A stretch of DNA of 64,000 bases, from contig NZ_LR733264.1 of the NCBI RefSeq assembly GCF_902506495.1, positions 1,477,312 through 1,541,311 on the forward strand, read 5' to 3'. The position numbers and the translations under genes were made by a program. Under the pieces are notes generated by a model. That model was given only the letters and a program-made list of their open reading frames with translations, did not search any database and was not told the origin of the DNA. Of the stretch, positions 26,882 through 34,028 are shown piece after piece. The stretch is from Pseudomonas sp. 8O. Lineage in GTDB: Bacteria; Pseudomonadota; Gammaproteobacteria; Pseudomonadales; Pseudomonadaceae. Each line of letters starts with the position of its first letter. Within the stretch, counting starts at the first letter, position 1.

Positions 26882-28001
26882 AGTTCAGCCAGGCGACCAG
26901 GCGTATGGAAAGTGCGCCCAGCGCATTGGCAATGGGGTTGTCGTCCGCATAAACAACAACCGTCACCTGTGAACCATAGCGGGGACCTGATGGGTACGGT
27001 TTATCCACGATCAAACGCACCGGGAAACGTTGCGGATCGCGCACCCAGCCGCTTTCGTTACGCACCGAAGGCAGTGCATATGGGCTGCTGCCTTCCTGCG
27101 CGACGCCCCAACTGACGCTTTCTACGCGTCCCTTGAATACTCTCCCCGGCAACACATCGAACACGAACTCGGCGGGATCATCGACATCCATGTGTTCCAG
27201 GCTGTTCTCCTTGAAGGCGGCGGACACCCACACGGTCCCGACGGTAATGACAGTGAGCGCTGGCTGGCCGGGGCTCACGACTTGGCCGACGGCTAGCTGA
27301 AGATTGGTCACAACGCCATCGGCCGGCGCGACAACCTCTGTGCGGACCAGATCAAGCCGCGCTTGCTCCAGCGCAGCCAGGGCCTGTTTCAACTGCGGAT
27401 TGTCGTTGCCTTCGGCCCCCAACTGCTCCCGTGCACGCTGCAGATCCGCCTGGGCCTTGTTCACCTCGGCCTCGGCTGAGCCAAGCGCAGCCATACGCTC
27501 GTCCAGCCTCGCACGTGGATACATGCCCCTGTCGACAAGCGTCTTGACCCGCCGGGCCTGTTCGCGTTCGTTGTCGCGTTGTGCACGAGCGGAGACCAAC
27601 GTCGCTTGGGCTGCATCCACCGAGGCCGTATTCGCGCCTATTGCCTGACCAGCTGCTTCCAGTTGCGCTTCGGCATCCATGACAGCTAACCGGTATGGCA
27701 GTGGATCTATGCGAAATAACAGGTGTCCCGCCTTGACCCGCGCATTGTCGAGTACTCCGACTTCGGTAACGCGCCCCCCCACCTCAGGCGCCATCGATAC
27801 AACGTAGGCTTGCACCACCGCTTGCGAAGTCAGCGGGCTACAACGCTCCAGGAAGACGGAAGCCACGAACAATACGGCAATCAGGGCGAGCACCATCGAA
27901 GCAGTGCGCCGCAGTGGGTTCCGAGGAGGCGCTTCAACCGGAATTGGCGCCGGAGGAATGTCCACATCAGCAGAATCTGAAGTATTCGATGCTTCGGCCA
28001 T
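26871..28001 (-). CDS. HlyD family membrane fusion/adaptor protein
   Basis: A 376-residue periplasmic adaptor: one N-terminal transmembrane helix (about residues 32-52), a biotinyl-lipoyl-like hairpin ('VSMAPEVGGRVTEVGVLDNARVKAGHLLFRIDP'), a long coiled-coil region (about 105-215), then the second lipoyl half ('VVAPADGVVTNLQLAVGQVV') and a beta-barrel. It would link the inner membrane exporter encoded next (DUF2955, overlapping) to an outer membrane channel; no channel gene is nearby. The ATG at 28001 has ACAGG seven bases before, preferred over the upstream in-frame start at 28022. Confidence 0.88.
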   Translation of the reverse strand: MAEASNTSDSADVDIPPAPIPVEAPPRNPLRRTASMVLALIAVLFVASVFLERCSPLTSQAVVQAYVVSMAPEVGGRVTEVGVLDNARVKAGHLLFRIDPLPYRLAVMDAEAQLEAAGQAIGANTASVDAAQATLVSARAQRDNEREQARRVKTLVDRGMYPRARLDERMAALGSAEAEVNKAQADLQRAREQLGAEGNDNPQLKQALAALEQARLDLVRTEVVAPADGVVTNLQLAVGQVVSPGQPALTVITVGTVWVSAAFKENSLEHMDVDDPAEFVFDVLPGRVFKGRVESVSWGVAQEGSSPYALPSVRNESGWVRDPQRFPVRLIVDKPYPSGPRYGSQVTVVVYADDNPIANALGALSIRLVAWLNYVN

Positions 28002-28061
28002 ATGAATACCTGTACAGAACAAGATCGGTGAAATGGTTGGTCCCGATTGTTTCAGACGCCT

Positions 28062-28586
28062 TCAGAGCGTTTCAGGGTTTACCACCCTCGCCTTGCGGAT
28101 AAACAGCGCACGGAGCTTTTCCCAGAAATTACCGCCAAGGACGAAAAAGCTACCGATCAACAAGACATCTCCTAGTAGCTGAAATGCCCAATTGTTGGGC
28201 CGCAGACCGGGTGCCAGGGCGTCGATATAGGGTTCGAGAAAGGAAGAGATCAACGGCAGGCAGAACATCACCATACCGATATGATGGCGTGTTGGGCCTA
28301 CTTCGTCGTCAGCACTGACTGCATAACCTGAAACACGCCGAAAAATGTGCTGTTTGAGCTCATGGAATCCCGCCTTCCCCATTACTGCTATTACTAGAAG
28401 AAGAAGCACCTTATTGAAGATGAAAAGCGCGCCAGTGAGCGCTGCGATCCTGGCGCCAGAGACCCCAACCGTGGCGGCCACGGGAACCAATAACCACATA
28501 AAGAGCATCAGACATATAATGGATATACCTAACTTGAAGCGCCATTTTGCAGATTGCGGAACTTCTGAAACATTTGCTGCAGACAT
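28062..28586 (-). CDS. transporter-suffix-domain membrane protein
   Basis: A 174-residue membrane protein with four hydrophobic segments. It reads like two related halves, the first 'WRFKLGISIICLMLFMWLLVP', ending in 'VAVMGKAGFHELK', and the second 'HIGMVMFCLPLISSFLEPYI' with 'VLGGNFWEKLRALF'. This resembles the transporter suffix domain found at the ends of some MFS and RND transporters and as a stand-alone small protein. A GAGAGG site lies ten bases before the ATG. It precedes the HlyD-DUF2955 pair by 60 bases and may be the first gene of that export operon. Confidence 0.6.
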   Translation of the reverse strand: MSAANVSEVPQSAKWRFKLGISIICLMLFMWLLVPVAATVGVSGARIAALTGALFIFNKVLLLLVIAVMGKAGFHELKQHIFRRVSGYAVSADDEVGPTRHHIGMVMFCLPLISSFLEPYIDALAPGLRPNNWAFQLLGDVLLIGSFFVLGGNFWEKLRALFIRKARVVNPETL

Positions 28587-28665
28587 GATGTAGTACCTCT
28601 CCGAGGTTGTAGATAGCCACTACGTTCTTTATCGCGAATAGACGATTTTCGAACCATCGTGTTTT

Positions 28666-28935
28666 TCAATCGCACTGCATGGGCGTTCTTATAGCCACTT
28701 TTTTGATATCTTCTGCGAGACGTTTCAGATTGTGTTGATGCGCAATAACGATCTCGTCCATCGACACCCCAGACGGTGTTCTAAGTGTGCTACGACAGTT
28801 CGCTATGCCCTTCTTCCCCGCGCCCATTTCGCGTAGACGCCAGGTGACATCGATAAAGGCGTACTGACCAGGGATCGAATCCAGACGATGCACATCCAGG
28901 CGCACCGAGAGCTTGCGTCCGTCGCGAACGCATGA
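28666..28935 (-). pseudogene. pqiC: C-terminal fragment of pqiC
   Basis: The frame reads 'VRDGRKLSVRLDVHRLDSIPGQYAFIDVTWRLR' and ends with 'IVIAHQHNLKRLAEDIKK'. This matches the second half of the PqiC/DUF330 outer membrane lipoprotein ('L.V.RFDS.PG..A.ID..W.LR' and '..ALARLA.DI'). The lipoprotein signal and the first half are absent. Directly upstream, in a different frame, is the N-terminal half of PqiA, so the middle of a pqiABC operon (end of pqiA, all pqiB, start of pqiC) has been lost. Confidence 0.6.
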
Positions 28936-29338
28936 ACAATCGGAAGCCTGGGGCACGCCGTTGCGATATAGCGAAGCCGAGTATCCAGGCCAACAAAATT
29001 AGCTGCACTGCGGGCGCAATGATGATGGAAATTGCCGAGGCCATAGCGATAAAGGTTATCGGCCCCAGACTTAAAGCCAGAACCGAATCCCACAATGTTG
29101 TGCTGTTCACCTTGCCCTGCAGGCTGATGGTCATCACAGGGTAAAAATTTGCGAGAGCCCACAGCACTGCTGCAGTAAAGGTCAGCGCCAGTCGTTGCTC
29201 GATCGACAGTCCGTTGAAACGCTGTAGAACTGCTCCGCAGCGCGCGCAATATGCTGTTTGGTGTCTGGAAAGATGTACCTTCTCAAATACGCAATCGCAG
29301 TGTTCGCAGATGATTAGTTCGTCGCAGCTCGACATCAT
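28928..29338 (-). pseudogene. pqiA: N-terminal half of pqiA
   Basis: From ATG 29338 the frame encodes a PqiA-type domain: two CxxC zinc ribbons ('CEHC' and 'CARC'), 'LALTFTAAVLWALANFYPVMTISLQGK' and a second helix pair up to 'RRAPGFRLFMR'. PqiA normally has two such membrane domains and about 400 residues; here homology stops after one at about 28928 and the frame runs on into pqiC sequence read out of frame until 28790. PqiABC moves lipids between the two membranes and depends on PqiB, which is missing, so the locus is not functional as a transporter. Confidence 0.65.
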
Positions 29339-29992
29339 TATCACCGTTGAGCGATATAAGCGATATACGGACCGCAACGTGTCCTCTTAACCTGAGGCAT
29401 AGCACGGCAGGTGCGGTTCAATGATGATGGTCCAGAGACCTAAAAAAGTCGAATCGCTTCCAACATTGGCTGATGCTTGTGTCAGGCATCAGAATACGAG
29501 CACCCTCATAATTCGCTAGCTCATGTTTCACGAGATGTCGCGCACCGATTACTAAACTTCACGATCAAGCAAACGGCCAAGCCATCATGAAATATGCCGA
29601 GCCTGGACGCGACCGCACCGCAACGGACCAGCGCATGAGCCTGCGAGCTGCGATTATTTCAAAGGCCAGCGCCCTGGCGACACCCTTCGCTTTGCGGAGC
29701 GCGATATCTGAGATGGCTACCTACATGTCAGACAATCAAAAACAGGAGCAAGGCGTCGTATTGAGGTGGCAGGTGAGTTGTCGTCACTACTGGCACGATG
29801 GGCCTGAAAACTCCCTTCTGCGGCACGCGCAGTCGCGTTATGAACAGCCGGTGCTCCCTTGGGCGTTCGTCGAGGTTGCGTTGCTCGGCTCGGTCAAGCC
29901 CAGCGCCGTCGTGGCTGCTAGGTTGCCGGTCCACGTACGGTGCAGTGACCGAACAGAAGGCGTGGGCCGTAGCTATCCAGCACCATGCTGCC
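29339..29992. other. intergenic stretch without a recognised gene
   Basis: About 650 bases between the pqiA remnant and the LLM oxidoreductase gene. Open frames are present on both strands (for example + 29587-30015), but none shows a domain, signal peptide or ribosome site that I can support. It may hold further decayed sequence. Confidence 0.45.
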
Positions 29993-30961
29993 TCATGTCG
30001 ACAGGACGAAGTTAGGCAGAACGAACTGACCGAGCTCCTCGATAACCTCGCCCGCGGCACGCTGCCCGTATTTCAAATTGACGATCACATGGTTAACCCC
30101 GATCCCCTGCAAGCTTTCCAGCAACGAGATCAGGTGATATCGCCCTAATTGATAGCCCAGGTGGATCGGTCGTGGTGGTGTCTGCGGGTTATCTGTCAGG
30201 TCGATGTATAGCGACTGGGTGAAGGGTTTGAACAGCTCACCGCATTCGGCACGAACCGCAGTGCGCCAGTTCTCGACAATCAGCTGCTGCGTCTTCGGGG
30301 CGCGCGGATAACTGATCCAGCCATGACTGTAGCGGGCAATCCATTCCAGCGTCTGGCGGCTATGGCCGGTGACAAAGAAAGGAATTTCCGCCGTGGTCGG
30401 CTTGGGAATCAGATCCGCGCCCTCAAGCGTCCCGCCGGACCAGGTCAAAGGCATGAAACTGCTACGCTGAGCCTCGCGAAATACCTCGAGGTATTCGCGG
30501 AACAGGCTGTCGCGTCGCTCCGGGTCGACACCGAATGCGGGAAACTCCACCGGCCGGTCACCGGAAGCCACACCGAGTAACAGGCGGCCACCGCTGAGCT
30601 GATCGACACTGGTGGCGGCCTTGGCGGTGTGCAGAGGATTGCGGATTGGCAGGATGATCGAGGCGGTACCCAGCGCAATCGAGTGTGTGTGTGCCGCCAT
30701 AAAACCCAGGTACACCCAAGGATCGAAGACCTGACCCGAATCACCGAAGCTGGGGTCGCGTAACGGCACGTCGCGAAACCAGAGGGCAGAGAAACCCAGC
30801 TTGTCGGCACGTTGGGCCAGGCTCACCTGGTCGAGCATGCTCGGCGTATCACCGGCAAAGGCTTCGAGGGGGAAGAAAAGACCCAAGGTCAGACGGCCTT
30901 GGCGGTATGTGCGCTGAAAGCCAGGTTGTCGCTGATAGGGAATGGAATTCGGAGTGAACAT
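29993..30961 (-). CDS. LLM class flavin-dependent oxidoreductase
   Basis: A 322-residue bacterial luciferase-like TIM-barrel enzyme that uses reduced flavin. The 'RLTLGLFFPLEAF' first strand, 'LAQRADKLGFSALWFRDVPL', 'SVDQLSGGRLLLGVASGDRP' and 'VTGHSRQTLEWIARYSHGWI' blocks are characteristic. Members oxidise varied substrates (aldehydes, sulfonates, terpenoid ketones); the substrate here is unknown. AGGAGG lies four bases before the ATG. It is 220 bases downstream of the antiporter gene, so it may or may not be part of the stress island. Confidence 0.88.
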   Translation of the reverse strand: MFTPNSIPYQRQPGFQRTYRQGRLTLGLFFPLEAFAGDTPSMLDQVSLAQRADKLGFSALWFRDVPLRDPSFGDSGQVFDPWVYLGFMAAHTHSIALGTASIILPIRNPLHTAKAATSVDQLSGGRLLLGVASGDRPVEFPAFGVDPERRDSLFREYLEVFREAQRSSFMPLTWSGGTLEGADLIPKPTTAEIPFFVTGHSRQTLEWIARYSHGWISYPRAPKTQQLIVENWRTAVRAECGELFKPFTQSLYIDLTDNPQTPPRPIHLGYQLGRYHLISLLESLQGIGVNHVIVNLKYGQRAAGEVIEELGQFVLPNFVLST

Positions 30962-31181
30962 GCGCCCTCCTACCTATTTCGAAAGATGTTGAGGAGCTGA
31001 AAGAAATCCATGCGAACGGATATCAAATCAGCGTTATCAAGGCCACCTGAAGCTCCGCGCAGGGCGTTTGCAATGGTCCGGGGGCGATGCGTTGCGAGGT
31101 CACCTGCTACCCCCGCTGCAAGGCAGCGATACAGCGCGAGACGGTCGACGGCGACAGACCTATACGATTCCGAATGACTGC

Positions 31182-32963
31182 TCATTGGGCCTCCCGCGCT
31201 TCTTGGTTCGGCGGTTCGATATGCTCGATGTTTCCCAGCACCAACGCTCGCCCGGCAAACAGACCGCCCGCTGTTTCCAGGGCAAAACGTTCGGCATCGC
31301 GTTTGCGCACTTCGTCGGTCACCGCGTCGGCTTCGAGTTCAGACACCCCCAGCGTCAGCACGGCCTGACGGCCGAGCAGCAGGGCCGACTCAAAGGTTTC
31401 CCGCACTATGTAGTCGGCGTCGTGCTTGACCAACTCCAGCGCGTGTTCGCGATCAAAGGCACGCACCAGCAATTTCACCTGGGGGCAGTAGTGCCGTGTA
31501 CTTTCGACTATGCGTGTCGCCGCTTTTTTGTCGTTCACACAAACGATGATGGCTCGGGCGTGATGGGCACCGGCAGCGTGCAATATTTCATGGCGGGCAC
31601 CATCACCGTAATAGACCTTGAAACCATAGGGCTCCACGGCGCGGATCACCTCCGGATCTATCTCGATAATGGAAAGTTTCGCTCCCTGAGCGAGCGGTGC
31701 CTGGCAGGCAATCTGGCCCACGCGGCCAAAGCCGATGATGAGTACATTACCTTGCAGATTCTGTGCGCTTTCCACACCGACCATCGAAACGCTCGGGGCG
31801 CGGGCAAAACGTCTGTACAGCAGTAAGGCAACCGGCGTAATGGCCATGGAGAGCACCACGATAGCCGTCATATTGGCGTTGACTTCGGGGCTGATGACCC
31901 TGAGCTTGAGCGCCTCGGCAAACAACACAAAAGCAAATTCTCCACCCTGCGCCATAAGCACTGCACGATCCAGCGCATCGCCATGGGAGCTCTTTGCAAG
32001 GCGCGCGACCACATAAATACACAGTGCCTTGACCAACATCAGCGCCAGCAGACCAGAGGTGATGAGCATCCAGTTCGTGACCACCACTTGCAGATCCAAC
32101 GCCATGCCGACGCCAAGAAAAAACAGCCCCAGCAGCAGGCCGCGAAACGGCTCTATGTCGGCCTCCAACTGGTGGCGAAATGTGGATTCCGATAGCAGCA
32201 CGCCGGCAACGAACGCCCCCATCGCCATTGAAAGCCCGCCGATTTCCATCAGCAGCGCTGCCCCCAGCACCACCAGTAGCGCGGCGGCGGTCATCACCTC
32301 GCGCGCCCGGGCTTGGGCCAATACCCGAAACATCGGATTGAGCAGCCACAATCCGATGGCCACCAGTGCGCCCAAGGACAGGGCGGCGATACCGATACGC
32401 TGCCAAAGCGGTGATGTGGGTTCATGCACCCATTCAGTGGGCGCCAGAAATGCTACCACCGCCAGTAACGGCACTATCAACAGGTCTTCAAACAGCAAAA
32501 TGGACACGATACGCTGCCCCCTCGGCTCGGTTATGTCACCGCGCTCCGAGAGGACTTGCATAACCAAGGCCGTGGATGTGAGTACAAAACCGGCCGCGCA
32601 CACAAACGCCACCTGCCAGGGGAAACCAAAGGCCATACCGACAAAGGTGAGCAGAACAGCACAGACCACCACCTGCAGGCTGCCCAGCCCAAAGATCTGC
32701 CCACGCAGCTCCCATAGATGCGAGGGTTTCAGCTCCAGTCCAATCACAAAAAGAAACATCACCACACCCAGCTCGCCCACCCGAATGATGGTGTGAGGGT
32801 CATGGATCAATTGCAGTCCAAAGGGACCAATCATCATTCCCGCCGTCAGGTAGCCCAGCACCGAGCCGAACCCGATGCGTTTGAGCAGCGGGACTGCCAC
32901 CACGGCGGCGGCAAGCAACGTAACGACACCCAATAATTGCCCTGCGTTGCCTTCAGCGGCCAT
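31182..32963 (-). CDS. kefB: KefB/KefC-type monovalent cation:proton antiporter (CPA2)
   Basis: A 593-residue protein: a twelve-helix Na+/H+ exchanger domain (about residues 8-380) with the 'GVVMFLFVIGLELKPSHLW' and 'SILLFEDLLIVPLLAVVAFLAP' blocks, followed by a cytoplasmic RCK/TrkA_N Rossmann domain beginning 'GNVLIIGFGRVGQIACQ' near residue 408. It is probably a potassium/proton antiporter protecting against electrophiles or alkaline stress. KefB-like genes are standard cargo of heat-resistance islands next to clpK and psiE, both present here. GAGGG precedes the start by eight bases. Confidence 0.88.
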   Translation of the reverse strand: MAAEGNAGQLLGVVTLLAAAVVAVPLLKRIGFGSVLGYLTAGMMIGPFGLQLIHDPHTIIRVGELGVVMFLFVIGLELKPSHLWELRGQIFGLGSLQVVVCAVLLTFVGMAFGFPWQVAFVCAAGFVLTSTALVMQVLSERGDITEPRGQRIVSILLFEDLLIVPLLAVVAFLAPTEWVHEPTSPLWQRIGIAALSLGALVAIGLWLLNPMFRVLAQARAREVMTAAALLVVLGAALLMEIGGLSMAMGAFVAGVLLSESTFRHQLEADIEPFRGLLLGLFFLGVGMALDLQVVVTNWMLITSGLLALMLVKALCIYVVARLAKSSHGDALDRAVLMAQGGEFAFVLFAEALKLRVISPEVNANMTAIVVLSMAITPVALLLYRRFARAPSVSMVGVESAQNLQGNVLIIGFGRVGQIACQAPLAQGAKLSIIEIDPEVIRAVEPYGFKVYYGDGARHEILHAAGAHHARAIIVCVNDKKAATRIVESTRHYCPQVKLLVRAFDREHALELVKHDADYIVRETFESALLLGRQAVLTLGVSELEADAVTDEVRKRDAERFALETAGGLFAGRALVLGNIEHIEPPNQEAREAQ

Positions 32964-33278
32964 AGCCTTGACCCTCAGTCCGTATCAGTAAACGTTCGTA
33001 CACCCTCGATTTCTGGTGTTTCATCCGACTGGATGGCATACGTGGCATACAACCTCAGCGTCAGCGCTTTAGCCGCCACCGGTTCGAATGACAAGACGAA
33101 TAGGCTTGCTCGCAGGGTGCCCCGCAGTCCCCTTTCGCCAAGTAAAAGGCCGACGGCGAGTGCGGCGATCCTGATCGAAGTCCAAACCGGTAGCGCTGTT
33201 TTCAGGCAGTTACGCAAGCGATGCCGTGACCAGACTCGACGTTTGTGGCGTGGGCCACTTGCTGTCAGGCATGGCGTT
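32964..33278. other. spacer between psiE and kefB with a doubtful minus-strand frame
   Basis: A minus-strand frame (32975-33304, 109 codons) fills the gap and overlaps the end of psiE; its C-terminal part reads 'SLFVLSFEPVAAKALTLRLYATYAI', but I recognise no family. It may be a remnant of an island gene or chance. No terminator is seen. Confidence 0.3.
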
Positions 33279-33749
33279 CTAGACAATTCGGTCATCGCGC
33301 TCACGCAACAGCCAATAGGTCAGCCCCAGGGCCAGAGTGGCGCCGGCCAGCGCCGCGACTTTGGCCGGGCCGACATCGGGATCGAGAATCACGAACTTGC
33401 GGGACAGCGCAATCAACCCTATCAGGATGACCGTCTTGACCTGAATGATGCTGTCACGGCGCAGGGCCACGCGCACGATGGAGTGCTTGAATTCCATCGC
33501 GATCAGAAGCGTCATGATCATGCCGAACACACTCTGGAAGATCTTGTGGTCGAGTGGATTGAATGCATCGATGATCAGCAGGCTGAAGACAATCTGAATC
33601 AGCTGCACCAGAGACACCACGATAATCACCGCCATCACCGCAGAAAGGATGATGGCGACGGCCTGCTCGAAGCGTTCGTAAAACGTCATCACCGCCCAGT
33701 CGCGACGGAGTCGTTCGAGTGTCGTCCCGGTCTGATTGCTGTTGTTCAT
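33279..33749 (-). CDS. psiE: PsiE-family phosphate-starvation-inducible membrane protein
   Basis: A 156-residue inner membrane protein with four helices. The blocks 'FYERFEQAVAIILSAVMAVIIVVSLVQL', 'VFGMIMTLLIAMEFKHSI' and 'VKTVILIGLIALSRKFVILD' are those of the PsiE/DUF1646-like family found in heat-resistance islands. Its molecular function is unknown. The ATG at 33749 follows an excellent AAGGAG site at seven bases; the frame is open to 33917 but the extra part is not conserved in character. It lies between clpK and the kefB-type antiporter. Confidence 0.85.
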   Translation of the reverse strand: MNNSNQTGTTLERLRRDWAVMTFYERFEQAVAIILSAVMAVIIVVSLVQLIQIVFSLLIIDAFNPLDHKIFQSVFGMIMTLLIAMEFKHSIVRVALRRDSIIQVKTVILIGLIALSRKFVILDPDVGPAKVAALAGATLALGLTYWLLRERDDRIV

Positions 33750-34028
33750 GTGCCACTCCTTCAGAAACAGGCCAGTCCTACGAGAAATCGCGGTCGCTGC
33801 ACCTCTAGGCCTTCGTCCATGTCGAAGCGCGTGAACGTGTCGCGGGTGATGCCTGCAGCCCACCAGGTCGTCACGACAGGATGTCGTGCAGCCTGGGGTA
33901 CTCCACCACGCGCGCACAGTAACGTCCTACTTGAATTGGCCGGGCTCGAGCCGAAAGATGCCCGGCACATCAAAGAGAACATACGGGCTGCCCGTCTCCC
34001 ATTTTCAGGATTAGGGCAGCCCCGTGCT

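Noticed and set aside
29587..30015. 142-codon + strand frame between the pqiA remnant and the LLM gene
   Set aside because: No domain, signal peptide or convincing start; it overlaps the end of the LLM gene. Not listed as a gene.
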